Shown one piece after another: positions 1-6,624 of a DNA stretch of 10,502 nt (position 1 is the first letter of the stretch; each line of letters starts with the position of its first letter). The DNA comes from an uncultured Desulfovibrio sp. Its GTDB lineage: Bacteria; Desulfobacterota; Desulfovibrionia; Desulfovibrionales; Desulfovibrionaceae. The position numbers and the translations under genes are program-made. The stretch is taken from NCBI GenBank assembly GCA_947176055.1, contig CAMWPE010000073.1:1-10502 (forward strand). Direction: 5' to 3'. The notes under the pieces are model-generated. The model was not told where the DNA came from. It searched no databases and was given only the letters and a program-made list of their open reading frames with translations.

Positions 1-344
1 TCGTCGCTTCTGGCTTCGGGATCGAAAATAGGGCCGGGGGAGAGGAAAACCCTTTTTAATTCTCCAATATCCTTTGTACGCAACCCCCCCAGACGCGGCC
101 CCATGGATTGGAGAAAAATAAGCTCTTTTTTCTTGAGAATGGGAATATGCTTGATATCCGAAAGAGTTTTAAACTTTTCCACATTGAATTGCGCGCGATC
201 GAAACGTTTTTTCACGTCTTCCGAATAACGATACGCGTACGAAAGCAGATCTTTTAACTGGATAAGGCAATATTGTTTCCTTTCGCTTTCGTCCAGGACT
301 TCGCGCCTGCTATAAATGCCTTCCGTGCGATCTTTTCGCGTCAT
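1..344 (-). CDS. Phenylacetate--CoA ligase-like AMP-forming enzyme, N-terminal fragment
   Basis: Partial gene: the first 114 codons are present and the rest lies beyond the left edge. Reading from ATG at 344, the fragment has a charged, probably helical N-terminus. It then shows the block IPILKKKELI (residues 67-76), a glycine pair (86-87) and SPGPIFDPE (102-110). These resemble the N-terminal region of PaaK-type adenylate-forming ligases, which activate an aryl or other carboxylic acid to its CoA thioester with ATP. The start is well supported: a GAGGGG Shine-Dalgarno lies 3 nt upstream and an in-frame TAG precedes it with no other ATG between. The ATP-binding and catalytic motifs lie outside the window, so substrate and activity cannot be judged. 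Homologues include true phenylacetate-CoA ligases and many paralogues of unknown substrate, so I give no symbol. The family call is fairly secure and the substrate unknown. It probably forms a unit separate from ruvC because a terminator-like hairpin lies between them. Confidence 0.72.
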   Translation of the reverse strand, partial: MTRKDRTEGIYSRREVLDESERKQYCLIQLKDLLSYAYRYSEDVKKRFDRAQFNVEKFKTLSDIKHIPILKKKELIFLQSMGPRLGGLRTKDIGELKRVFLSPGPIFDPEARSD

Positions 345-347
345 TTT

Positions 348-353
348 CCCCTC
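348..353 (-). promoter_or_regulatory. Shine-Dalgarno of the PaaK-like gene
   Basis: GAGGGG on the minus strand, 3 nt before the ATG at 344. It fixes the start of the truncated ligase gene. The spacing is short but the match to the anti-SD is good. A TATAAA hexamer lies a little further upstream but has no convincing -35 partner. Confidence 0.6.
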
Positions 354-395
354 AAAATTTATAGCGTGTTTCGCTCTAAACTATCGATCCGCGGC

Positions 396-422
396 AAAAA
401 AACTCGCCGCCGCCATGACGAG
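396..422 (-). terminator. Probable Rho-independent terminator after ruvC
   Basis: On the minus strand a 6-bp stem (CTCGTC pairing with GGCGAG, one G-T pair) with an 8-nt loop is followed directly by seven T residues. It sits about 105 nt downstream of the ruvC stop and about 50 nt before the next start codon. That is where the rlmE-yebC-ruvC unit would be expected to end. The stem is short for a strong terminator. The rest of the 345-527 gap shows only two other small GC hairpins without T tracts and no convincing gene. Confidence 0.5.
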
Positions 423-527
423 AACGGCTTCGCGGAGCCGGGAAACTTATATATTTATTTTTGCAATCTCGCGACTCTCGTCCCGATTCAATCACGCGCG
501 TCAGCTGATCGCGGAAAAACCGCGAAT

Positions 528-1055
528 TCAAAGCGCCCGACGACCGGCGGGAGCTTTTCCCGCGAAGCGCTCAAAGCGGCGCGTCGCAGCGTGACAAATC
601 GCAGCGGCCAACGCGTCGGTAGTGTCAAGCGCGTATTCTCCATCACGCGCGTTTAACAACCTTTTTACCATGAAGGCGACTTGGTCTTTTTCGGCGCGCC
701 CCGCGCCCACGACAGATTTCTTGATTAAAGTCGGCTCGTAATCGTATATTTTCAGATCGCCGGCGGCGCACGCCGCAATCGCCGCTCCCCTTGCCTGTCC
801 CAATTTTAAGGCGCTTCTCGCGTTTTGCGCCGTGAAAACCTGCTCCACTGCCGCTTCGCCGGGATTAAGACGACTTATAATTTCGAGAAGCTCCCTATAT
901 ATTACCGCAAGCCTTTGGGAAAAGTCGTATTCCGCGTCCGTTCGGGCGCGAATTACGCCGCAGTCCACAAGTTCCAGGACGCCGGAGCGCTCGCGGATTA
1001 CGCCCCAGCCCGTTCTCCGCGAGCCGGGGTCGATCCCAATAATATCGTCTTCCAT
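528..1055 (-). CDS. ruvC: Crossover junction endodeoxyribonuclease RuvC
   Basis: A 175-residue protein, close to the 173 of E. coli RuvC. RuvC is the dimeric nuclease that resolves Holliday junctions by symmetric nicking, normally guided by the RuvAB branch-migration complex. The N-terminus IIGIDPGSRRTGWGVI carries the first catalytic aspartate (D9). The other acidic residues are E71 (in AAVEQVF), D144 and D147 (in LDTTDALAAAICHA). The central block NARSALKLGQARGAAI (78-93) is also typical. All four metal-binding acids are present, so the enzyme should be active. I chose ATG at 1055 because the family begins right there; an upstream in-frame ATG at 1124 would only add residues overlapping yebC. 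The start lies 1 nt after the yebC stop, indicating translational coupling, and there is no strong SD. ruvA and ruvB, often next in this cluster, do not follow: a terminator-like hairpin and an unrelated ligase gene do. Confidence 0.96.
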   Translation of the reverse strand: MEDDIIGIDPGSRRTGWGVIRERSGVLELVDCGVIRARTDAEYDFSQRLAVIYRELLEIISRLNPGEAAVEQVFTAQNARSALKLGQARGAAIAACAAGDLKIYDYEPTLIKKSVVGAGRAEKDQVAFMVKRLLNARDGEYALDTTDALAAAICHAATRRFERFAGKAPAGRRAL

Positions 1056-1056
1056 T

Positions 1057-1794
1057 CTATTCTTGAGGCAGATCGTCGGGGAAATCGGCGTTGGCGTACA
1101 CATTCTGCACGTCGTCGTTATCATCCAGAGCTTCCATCAGCCGGATTACCTTCATGGCCATTTCGGCGTCGATAGGCACAAGATTGGCGGGCACCATGGC
1201 CAGTTCCGCCGATTCCATAGCGACGCCGGCTTTTTCCAGCGCGTCCCTGGTTTGCGCGAAATCTCCCATGGCGGTCTGTATTGTCCACACGTCGTCGTCG
1301 TCGATTACATCGTCCGCTCCCGCTTCAAGCGCGGCTTCCATAAGCGCGTCTTCGGCGATTCCGGATTTTGGCGCCGTGATCACGCCTTTTCGCTCAAACA
1401 TCCAGGCTACGCTTCCGTTTTCGCCCATCGCTCCGCCATGCTTGGAGAAAAGATGTCTTATTTCCGCCACGGTTCGGTTTTTGTTGTCCGTGGCGGTCTC
1501 CACCATAATGGCGACGCCTCCGGGACCGTAGCCTTCGTAGAAAGTTTCGACAATGTCGCCGCCAGCGTCCTCGCCGGTCCCCTTGCGGATAGCCGCTTCG
1601 ATTTTGTCTTTGGGTAGATTGACGGCTTTGGCCGCGGCGATCGCCGCGCGCAAACGCGGATTGCCGGCGGGATCTCCCCCCCCTTTGGCGGCTATGATGA
1701 TTTCTTTGGCGGCTTTTTTGAAAACCTTGCCGCGTTTGGCGTCCTGCCGTCCTTTGCGATGTTGTATATTGGCCCATTTGCTATGCCCGGACAT
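1057..1794 (-). CDS. yebC: YebC/TACO1-family translation or transcription regulator
   Basis: A 245-residue protein matching the usual YebC length. It begins with the family signature MSGHSKWANIQHRKGRQDAK, followed by the lysine-rich KVFKKAAKEI segment. Further hallmarks are NLPKDKIEAAIRKGTG (about 59-74) and YEGYGPGGVAIMVE (about 86-99), then ENGSVAWMFERKG. The C-terminal half is strongly acidic, as usual for the family. YebC proteins were first described as DNA-binding regulators. Mitochondrial TACO1 and several bacterial members are now linked to translation, including relief of stalling at proline-rich stretches. The sequence cannot say which role applies here. An AGAGGA ribosome-binding site lies 7 nt before the ATG. 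It sits 21 nt after rlmE and 1 nt before ruvC, and yebC-ruvC adjacency is widespread in bacteria. Confidence 0.96.
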   Translation of the reverse strand: MSGHSKWANIQHRKGRQDAKRGKVFKKAAKEIIIAAKGGGDPAGNPRLRAAIAAAKAVNLPKDKIEAAIRKGTGEDAGGDIVETFYEGYGPGGVAIMVETATDNKNRTVAEIRHLFSKHGGAMGENGSVAWMFERKGVITAPKSGIAEDALMEAALEAGADDVIDDDDVWTIQTAMGDFAQTRDALEKAGVAMESAELAMVPANLVPIDAEMAMKVIRLMEALDDNDDVQNVYANADFPDDLPQE

Positions 1795-1801
1795 AAATGT
1801 T

Positions 1802-1807
1802 TCCTCT
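1802..1807 (-). promoter_or_regulatory. Shine-Dalgarno of yebC
   Basis: AGAGGA on the minus strand with a 7-nt spacer to the yebC ATG at 1794. It lies in the 21-nt gap after rlmE and confirms the start. Confidence 0.7.
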
Positions 1808-1815
1808 CGGCTAAA

Positions 1816-2427
1816 TTAATTTTTTCCGTCGTCCGTTTCGCCTTTGTAACCCAATCCCGCCAGAAAAGTTTCCTTGCTCTCCGGGCGCGAGCTCTTTGGT
1901 TTGTGCGTTTTGACAGTTTTGAAGACGCGTCGCATGACATCGAGCGCATCCCGGACGTCGGGTCCCATAAAAACTTTTGCGACAAAAGAGCCGCCGATCC
2001 CAAGATGTTCCCTCGCGATCTCCAGGGCCCGCAAGAAGAGTTCCATTGATCTGGCCTGATCCGTAAATCTTGAGCCCGTGGTGGCCGGAGCCATATCGCT
2101 CATTACCAGATCGAACGGTCCTGCTTCCTTAAGTTTTAATATAAATTCTCCGGATGGATTGAAAATATCTTCCTGAAAAAATTCCGCGGCCGGGGGCGTG
2201 GGAATTTCGATATTTTTCAAATCGCAGGCTATCAGTTTCCCGGTTTCCCCGATTTTTTCCAGCGCTCCCAATGTCCATGAACCCGGCGCCGCGCCAAGAT
2301 CCAGAACCTTCATACCCCGTTTCAATAATCCGAATTTACTGTCCAGCTCTTTTAATTTATACACAGATCTGGCTGGATAATTTTCATTTTTGGCTTTCCG
2401 GAAATAATAATCCCTGTACTCTTTCAT
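1816..2427 (-). CDS. rlmE: 23S rRNA (uridine-2'-O-)-methyltransferase RlmE (FtsJ/RrmJ)
   Basis: A 203-residue Rossmann-fold methyltransferase, close to the 209 of E. coli RlmE. That enzyme uses S-adenosylmethionine to methylate the ribose of U2552 in the 23S rRNA A-loop, late in 50S assembly. The SAM-binding motif I is VLDLGAAPGSW (41-51). The K-D-K-E catalytic tetrad of FtsJ 2'-O-methyltransferases is visible as K24 (SVYKLKELD), D111 (MSDMAP), K151 (FVAKVF) and E186 (SRPESKETF). The N-terminal YPARSVYKL block is also diagnostic. E. coli begins with a longer basic tail; here the protein starts close to the core. The start ATG has only a weak upstream GGA. The gene lies 160 nt after dxs, past a terminator-like hairpin, and is probably the first gene of an rlmE-yebC-ruvC unit. 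Confidence 0.95.
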   Translation of the reverse strand: MKEYRDYYFRKAKNENYPARSVYKLKELDSKFGLLKRGMKVLDLGAAPGSWTLGALEKIGETGKLIACDLKNIEIPTPPAAEFFQEDIFNPSGEFILKLKEAGPFDLVMSDMAPATTGSRFTDQARSMELFLRALEIAREHLGIGGSFVAKVFMGPDVRDALDVMRRVFKTVKTHKPKSSRPESKETFLAGLGYKGETDDGKN

Positions 2428-2494
2428 AGCCGATCCGGGGGCTTCCCGCTCTGATAGAATAAATAGCGAGAAAAAATAATAAAATAGTTTGTAT
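2428..2494 (-). promoter_or_regulatory. AT-rich leader of rlmE, probable promoter region
   Basis: The stretch between the dxs terminator candidate and rlmE is strikingly A/T-rich at about 2455-2494, unlike the surrounding coding DNA. This fits a promoter for the rlmE-yebC-ruvC unit. Several -10-like hexamers are possible (for example TATTAT, TATTCT), but none has a convincing -35 at 16-18 nt, so I do not assign a specific start. No gene is visible here on either strand. Confidence 0.3.
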
Positions 2495-2528
2495 AAAAAA
2501 TCCAGCCGCGCTCTCCGCTTTCGCGCGG
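2495..2528 (-). terminator. Probable Rho-independent terminator after dxs
   Basis: On the minus strand a perfect 6-bp all-GC stem (CCGCGC with GCGCGG) and an 11-nt loop is followed, after 5 nt, by six T residues. It begins about 60 nt after the dxs stop and precedes the AT-rich leader of rlmE. The position supports its role as the end of the peptidase-xseB-ispA-dxs unit. The short gap between stem and T tract weakens the call. Confidence 0.5.
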
Positions 2529-2587
2529 GTCTAACGAGACAAAACCTGTGACGAATAACGACTTTAAATCTCGCGTATTAAGGTTTT

Positions 2588-4495
2588 TTAATCTTCCTTC
2601 CCGAGTCCGGTTAAGAGTTCCAAAGCGGCGGCTTTAATTCCCTTAACGCTTAAACCGGCCCGCTCGCGCAACTCATGTTGAGTTCCATGCTCCGCGAATT
2701 TGTCCTCCAGACCGAGCCGTTTAATTTTTTGACCGCCCAAAAATCCTCGGTCTGACCAGAACTCCAGGACGGCGGAAGAGAAACCTCCCGCCAAACTGCC
2801 TTCTTCGACAATTACAATGAATTTAAAATTTTTTGCGATTTGCTCCAATCGGTCTTCCGGCAGAGGCTTTAACCATATTGGATCAAATACCATGACGCTC
2901 TCGCCTGTTTCCGCGAATATTTGCGACGCGGCTTCCAGGGCCGGATGAACGCGACTCCCGGCCGCGATAATGGCCAGCTTGTCGCCGTCGCGGACGATTT
3001 CTCCTTTCGCGAACCGCAAAGGGACAATTTCCTGATCAAGGGGAACGCCGTACCCGGTTCCGCGGGGATAGCGGACAGCGACGGGAGAATTCATTTCCAG
3101 CGCCGTTTTAAGAGCGCGACGCAACATATTTTCATCTCGCGGCGCGATGAGGGAGATATTGGGGATATGTCTTAAATACGCTATATCAAAAGCGCCGTGA
3201 TGCGTCGCGCCGTCTTCGCCTACAAGACCGGCGCGATCCACGCAAAAGGTTACGGGCAGATTTTGCAAACAGACATCATGCACAACTTGGTCGTAGCCTC
3301 TTTGCAGGAATGTGGAATAAATGGCGAGCGCCGGCCGGAACCCCTGGCTGGCCAGACCCGCGGCGAAAGTAACGGCGTGTTGCTCGCAAATGCCCGCATC
3401 GATAAACCTGTCCGGATACTCCTTTTTAAATTTGTCCGTTCCTGTGCCTTCCGGCATGGCGGCGGTTATGGCGATAATTCTTTTGTCCTCGGCCCCCAAT
3501 TTAACCAGCGTTTCCCCGAAAACTTCCGTAAAGGTCCGGCTGCCGCCCTGTTTTAGGGGCGCTCCTGTCTCCGGTGAAAAATGTCCCACGCCATGATACA
3601 AGGTCGGATTCTTTTCCGCGGGAGGATAACCTTTTCCTTTTCTGGTGCGGACGTGAATAAGAACCGGGCCGTCCTCAATCTCCGCCGCTCTTTGAAAATG
3701 TTTTTTTAATGCGGAAATATCGTGCCCGTCTATGGGTCCCAGATAAGAAAAGCGGAAAGCCTCGAACAGCATTCCGGGAGTGAAGAATGATTTAAAGCTC
3801 CATTCCCCGCGCATGGCGTAAACGGCGAGTTTATTGCCTATTCTGGGAATGCTTCGTAAGAATTTCAAGGCTTCCCTGCGCGTTTGTCTCAACCAGCGCC
3901 TGGAAAGGGCGCTGCTTAGAAATAGCGACAGCGCTCCGACATTGGGCGAGATGGACATTTCGTTGTCGTTGAGAATCACGATCAGTCTTCTGGCCATGTG
4001 TCCGGCCAGATTGAGACCTTCGAACGCTTCGCCCCCCGTAAGCGAACCGTCGCCGATGACCGCTATGACATGATGATTTTCGCCGCGTAAATCCCGCGCG
4101 AGGGCCATGCCAAGCGCGGCCGAGATGGAAGTTGACGAATGCCCCACCCCAAAATGGTCATAGGGACTTTCTTCTGGTCTAGGGAATCCGGAAACGCCTC
4201 CGTACCGGCGTAATGTATGGAATTTATCAGCCCTGCCGGTCAGCAATTTATGCGCGTAGGCTTGATGACCTACGTCCCAGATTAATTTGTCCTTGTTGAG
4301 ATCAAATTCGGAAAGGAGCGCCAGGGTCAATTCCACGGCTCCCAATGACGGCGCGAGATGACCTCCGTTGCTCGACACCGCGGAAATTATCTCGCGGCGG
4401 ACAGCGGCGCCCAACTCTCCCAGTTCTCTTTCATTCAGAGAGAGGAGGCGCGCCGGATCTTTTATACTGTCAAGCTCGATACTGCCTGTCGCCAT
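2588..4495 (-). CDS. dxs: 1-deoxy-D-xylulose-5-phosphate synthase
   Basis: A 635-residue thiamine-diphosphate enzyme of usual family length. It condenses pyruvate with glyceraldehyde 3-phosphate to form DXP, the first and often flux-controlling step of the MEP isoprenoid pathway; DXP also feeds thiamine and pyridoxal synthesis. The N-terminal domain has GGHLAPSLG (H46), DVGHQAYAHKLLTGR (H77) and the ThDP/Mg motif beginning GDGSLTGGEAFEG at 148 and ending at NDN (176-178). The pyrimidine-binding domain has CEQHAVTFAAGLA (370-382), with E371 matching the catalytic glutamate. FLQRGYDQ (396-403) and VGEDGATHHGAFD (425-437) follow, then a transketolase C-terminal domain. The ATG lies 2 nt after the ispA stop and has no recognisable Shine-Dalgarno, so translation is probably coupled to ispA. 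It appears to be the last gene of its transcription unit. Confidence 0.98.
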   Translation of the reverse strand: MATGSIELDSIKDPARLLSLNERELGELGAAVRREIISAVSSNGGHLAPSLGAVELTLALLSEFDLNKDKLIWDVGHQAYAHKLLTGRADKFHTLRRYGGVSGFPRPEESPYDHFGVGHSSTSISAALGMALARDLRGENHHVIAVIGDGSLTGGEAFEGLNLAGHMARRLIVILNDNEMSISPNVGALSLFLSSALSRRWLRQTRREALKFLRSIPRIGNKLAVYAMRGEWSFKSFFTPGMLFEAFRFSYLGPIDGHDISALKKHFQRAAEIEDGPVLIHVRTRKGKGYPPAEKNPTLYHGVGHFSPETGAPLKQGGSRTFTEVFGETLVKLGAEDKRIIAITAAMPEGTGTDKFKKEYPDRFIDAGICEQHAVTFAAGLASQGFRPALAIYSTFLQRGYDQVVHDVCLQNLPVTFCVDRAGLVGEDGATHHGAFDIAYLRHIPNISLIAPRDENMLRRALKTALEMNSPVAVRYPRGTGYGVPLDQEIVPLRFAKGEIVRDGDKLAIIAAGSRVHPALEAASQIFAETGESVMVFDPIWLKPLPEDRLEQIAKNFKFIVIVEEGSLAGGFSSAVLEFWSDRGFLGGQKIKRLGLEDKFAEHGTQHELRERAGLSVKGIKAAALELLTGLGKED

Positions 4496-4497
4496 TA

Positions 4498-5394
4498 TTA
4501 ATTTACGCGAGTTATGATATATTTAGCCAGAGAACGCAAGAAATCCGCGTCCGCTCCGCGCGAATCACGGAGGTAATTGACAGCTTTTTCCGACTCCCTC
4601 TCGGCCTCTATCCGGGCCGCTTCCAGCCCCGCGACGGCGGGCCATGTGCTCTTCCCAGCGGCGGCGTCGCTGCCTTTGGGTTTGCCAAGAATTTTTTCGT
4701 CCGCGGTGATATCGAGAATATCGTCTACGATCTGGAACGCTTTGCCTAGCGCGCGTCCGTAGCCGGACGCTGTCTCGAGTTCTTCGGGACTGGCGCCGGC
4801 CAGAATCGCGCCGCAGACGCATGAGGCTTCGAGAATCGCCCCGGTTTTCATGGCCTGCATTCGCGCGACCTCCTCGAGTGTCGCGGTTTTGCCGCCAGTG
4901 TATTCCATATCTAGTTCCTGGCCGCCGACCATACCGGCGGATCCCGCGGCTCTGGCGAAAACGCGCGTTGCTTCGAGCAGTCGCGATCGAGGAGCGCGCG
5001 AGCGGGTCATTACCAGAAAGGCTTCGGTCAATAAGCCGTCTCCGGCGAGTATCGCCGCGGCTTCGCCAAACGCTTTATGACATGACGGTTTGCCCCGACG
5101 CAGATCGTCGTCGTCCATGGCGGGAAGATCGTCGTGAATCAGCGAATAGGTATGAATCATTTCAATAGCCGCCGCGAAAGGCAATAAAATGTCTTCCTCC
5201 GCGCCAAAGAGAGAGCCAAACGTAAGGCACAGTACCGGCCTAATTCTTTTGCCGCCGGCTTCGAGACTATAGACCATCGCTTCCCGTAATTTGACCGGAG
5301 TTCCCGGAAAGGTCGCGACTTCTTCCCTGATATATTTTTCTATAGTCGCCGCCCGCGTCGCGAGACGCTCCTTCATCGCGGAAGAATCCGTCAT
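4498..5394 (-). CDS. ispA: Farnesyl diphosphate synthase (short-chain polyprenyl synthetase)
   Basis: A 298-residue all-helical prenyltransferase, close to the 299 of E. coli IspA. It joins isopentenyl diphosphate to dimethylallyl and geranyl diphosphate, giving farnesyl diphosphate for quinone and undecaprenyl-carrier synthesis. The first aspartate-rich motif is DDLPAMD (88-94), within IHDDLPAMDDDDLRRGKP. The second is DDILD (224-228), preceded by FQIV. GGKRIRP (47-53) binds the homoallylic substrate. Residue Y83, five before the first motif, is aromatic as in bacterial C15 synthases, so FPP is the expected product; GGPP synthase is a less likely alternative. The ATG overlaps the xseB stop as ATGA, with a strong GGAGGA site 6 nt upstream inside xseB. 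dxs follows after 2 nt, placing the first MEP enzyme and the chain-building enzyme under shared expression. Confidence 0.95.
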   Translation of the reverse strand: MTDSSAMKERLATRAATIEKYIREEVATFPGTPVKLREAMVYSLEAGGKRIRPVLCLTFGSLFGAEEDILLPFAAAIEMIHTYSLIHDDLPAMDDDDLRRGKPSCHKAFGEAAAILAGDGLLTEAFLVMTRSRAPRSRLLEATRVFARAAGSAGMVGGQELDMEYTGGKTATLEEVARMQAMKTGAILEASCVCGAILAGASPEELETASGYGRALGKAFQIVDDILDITADEKILGKPKGSDAAAGKSTWPAVAGLEAARIEAERESEKAVNYLRDSRGADADFLRSLAKYIITRVN

Positions 5395-5612
5395 TCTTCG
5401 TCCTCCGTCGGCGCGGCTTCGTTTTCATCTAAAATTTGCAACTCGTGTTTGGCCTTTTCCAGTTTCTCCCTGCAAAATTTTACGCATCCGATGCCTTCGC
5501 GGTATAAATCCATGCTTTGATCCAGAGCAATATTGGAAGATTCAAGGAGCGCCACAATATCTTCCAGCCTTTTCATTCTTTCTTCAAAAGTATCGCTTTT
5601 TTTCGCGGCCAT
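5391..5612 (-). CDS. xseB: Exodeoxyribonuclease VII small subunit
   Basis: A 73-residue protein, typical of XseB (about 65-85). XseB subunits bind the coiled-coil of XseA and are needed for active exonuclease VII, which degrades single-stranded DNA from both ends to oligonucleotides. The family pattern is clear: FEERMKRLEDIVALLESS (9-26), then LDQSMDLYREG (30-40) and CREKLEKAKHEL (47-58). An acidic tail ends in EDEE. A GAGG site sits 7 nt before the ATG, overlapping the last codons of the upstream peptidase gene. The xseB stop overlaps the ispA start (ATGA). The large subunit xseA is upstream but separated from xseB by the peptidase gene and a possible promoter, so the two subunits may not be made from a single message. 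Confidence 0.94.
   Translation of the reverse strand: MAAKKSDTFEERMKRLEDIVALLESSNIALDQSMDLYREGIGCVKFCREKLEKAKHELQILDENEAAPTEDEE
5401..5406 (-). promoter_or_regulatory. Shine-Dalgarno of ispA
   Basis: GGAGGA on the minus strand inside the 3' end of xseB, with a 6-nt spacer to the ispA ATG at 5394. It is the strongest ribosome-binding site in the window, together with an ATGA stop/start overlap. Confidence 0.75.
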
Positions 5613-5616
5613 GGCT

Positions 5617-6504
5617 TTACCTCGCGCCCCCGGCTTTTTTGGCGGTTGGATCTTCCAGCATTGGCTGTGGATCCACGCTCTGCCCCTGCGCTATAAGCGA
5701 AAGGTGAAGATGCGGTCCTGTTACCCGTCCCGTAGCTCCAACAAGGCCTATTACGTCGCCCTTTTTAACCATATCGCCTGTTTTTACAAGAGGCTTCGAC
5801 ATATGCAGGTACGCGGTGAAAACCCCGTCGCCGTGATTCAAATAAACCGTATTGCCGGAATAATACAAATTATCCGACAAAGCCACGCGACCGTCGGCGC
5901 AAGCCTTGATCGGAGTGCCCGCGGCGCCGCGAAGATCCAGTCCCTTATGCACGCTTTTCAGCTCGCCGTTGAAGACCCTCTTCATGCCAAACAGGCTGGA
6001 CACCCCCCCTGGCACCGGCTTTTCGAAAGGCAACGCCCATAATTTATCGGGCAAACGGTCCTGCAAAGCGAGTCGCACTTTCTCACGGTCAGCCTTTATT
6101 CTCTCTTGCACTTCGGGAGGCGTCCGGACAAATTTTTTGTCGACTTTCAATTTTTGCGACGGTCTTTGCTTTTCATAAATTTTTATCGTCGCGCGCGCCG
6201 TTTCGGGACCGCCCGCTCTTGCTTCGAGATTCATTCTAGAAGACTTCTCGTCCAGGGGAACCGGCAAAAGTATATCCCCCGCGTATCGACCTCCCTCCGT
6301 AGGAACCGCTTTTACGTCGATATCCTTTCCGAGCCAATGGAACACAAATCGCTCGACTGGCTTGTCGCTTATGGCCGAAACCAGGAAAGCGTCACCTTTC
6401 GCCGCGCTCTCCGGAGCCTTAAGCTCCACAGCCGCGAAAGCGGTTTCGCATAATAAAGCTAAAACAGCCAACGCGCTTAACCAACTCCGGACTCTTATCG
6501 TCAT
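5617..6504 (-). CDS. Secreted M23 (LytM-type) metallopeptidase
   Basis: A 295-residue exported protein. Residues 1-24 form a signal peptide: basic start (R4, R6), hydrophobic core SALAVLALL, cleavage near AFA/AVE. Residues 25-110 look like a small beta-rich domain, and about 110-155 is a charged, probably helical linker. The C-terminal LytM domain (about 160-285) keeps all metal and catalytic residues: H186 and D190 in HKGLD, H234 in AYLHM, and the HxH pair H265/H267 in TGPHLHLSL. M23 enzymes cut peptide cross-links of peptidoglycan, or act as degenerate activators; with the full zinc set this one should be catalytic in the periplasm. It lacks the long coiled coil of EnvC. The ATG has an AGGAG site 7 nt upstream. 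It sits between xseA and xseB, after a 120-nt gap with a TATAAT box, and xseB starts 4 nt after its stop. The exact cell-wall substrate is not known. Confidence 0.92.
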   Translation of the reverse strand: MTIRVRSWLSALAVLALLCETAFAAVELKAPESAAKGDAFLVSAISDKPVERFVFHWLGKDIDVKAVPTEGGRYAGDILLPVPLDEKSSRMNLEARAGGPETARATIKIYEKQRPSQKLKVDKKFVRTPPEVQERIKADREKVRLALQDRLPDKLWALPFEKPVPGGVSSLFGMKRVFNGELKSVHKGLDLRGAAGTPIKACADGRVALSDNLYYSGNTVYLNHGDGVFTAYLHMSKPLVKTGDMVKKGDVIGLVGATGRVTGPHLHLSLIAQGQSVDPQPMLEDPTAKKAGGAR

Positions 6505-6511
6505 TCCTCAT

Positions 6512-6516
6512 CTCCT
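6512..6516 (-). promoter_or_regulatory. Shine-Dalgarno of the M23 peptidase gene
   Basis: AGGAG on the minus strand, 7 nt before the ATG at 6504. A second purine run (GAGGA) touches the ATG directly and is too close to act for this start. The AGGAG therefore supports the chosen start codon. Confidence 0.65.
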
Positions 6517-6540
6517 GCGCAATCTAAAAGATACACTAAA

Positions 6541-6546
6541 ATTATA
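6541..6546 (-). promoter_or_regulatory. Candidate -10 box upstream of the M23 peptidase gene
   Basis: A consensus TATAAT on the minus strand, 36 nt upstream of the peptidase ATG. It would give a short leader of about 30 nt containing the AGGAG site. No good -35 lies at 16-18 nt; the TTGACT at 6577-6582 is 30 nt away. This could start a unit peptidase-xseB-ispA-dxs. Evidence is one perfect hexamer in the right place. Confidence 0.4.
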
Positions 6547-6580
6547 CTCCGGCGCTTACGAAACATGGCGCGAATCAGTC

Positions 6581-6613
6581 AAAAAAACCTACGGCGCGGA
6601 TCCGATCTCGCGC
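6581..6613 (-). terminator. Weak terminator candidate after xseA
   Basis: On the minus strand, just after the xseA stop, a 5-bp GCGCG/CGCGC stem with a 10-nt loop is followed 6 nt later by seven T residues. The stem is short and not adjacent to the T tract, so it may only attenuate transcription or be chance. Its position before the TATAAT box makes it worth recording. Confidence 0.25.
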
Positions 6614-6624
6614 GAATCGCCCGG

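Noticed and set aside
425..440. Inverted repeat CGGCT/AGCCG with a 6-nt loop
   Set aside because: Short, with no adjacent T tract on the minus strand. On the plus strand the T-rich run is about 10 or more nt away and no plus-strand gene precedes it.
509..525. Hairpin TCGCGG-AAAAA-CCGCGA just after the ruvC stop
   Set aside because: A 6-bp stem, but no T tract follows on either strand, so it is not a convincing terminator. The hairpin at 396-422 with T7 is better.
273..656. Plus-strand open frame across the ruvC-ligase gap
   Set aside because: It overlaps both flanking minus-strand genes, has no ribosome-binding site of note and no family features. The gap is better explained by a terminator and leader.
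1056..1124. Longer RuvC start at ATG 1124
   Set aside because: It would add 23 residues unlike any RuvC and overlap yebC. The family N-terminus begins at the ATG at 1055.
832..1617. Long plus-strand open frame (261 codons) opposite ruvC and yebC
   Set aside because: It lies wholly antisense to two clear family proteins and crosses their junction. Its translation shows no recognisable domain, and it reflects GC-driven open frames on the opposite strand.
6577..6582. TTGACT as a -35 element for the TATAAT at 6541-6546
   Set aside because: The spacing is 30 nt, far beyond the 16-18 nt needed by a sigma-70 type promoter.
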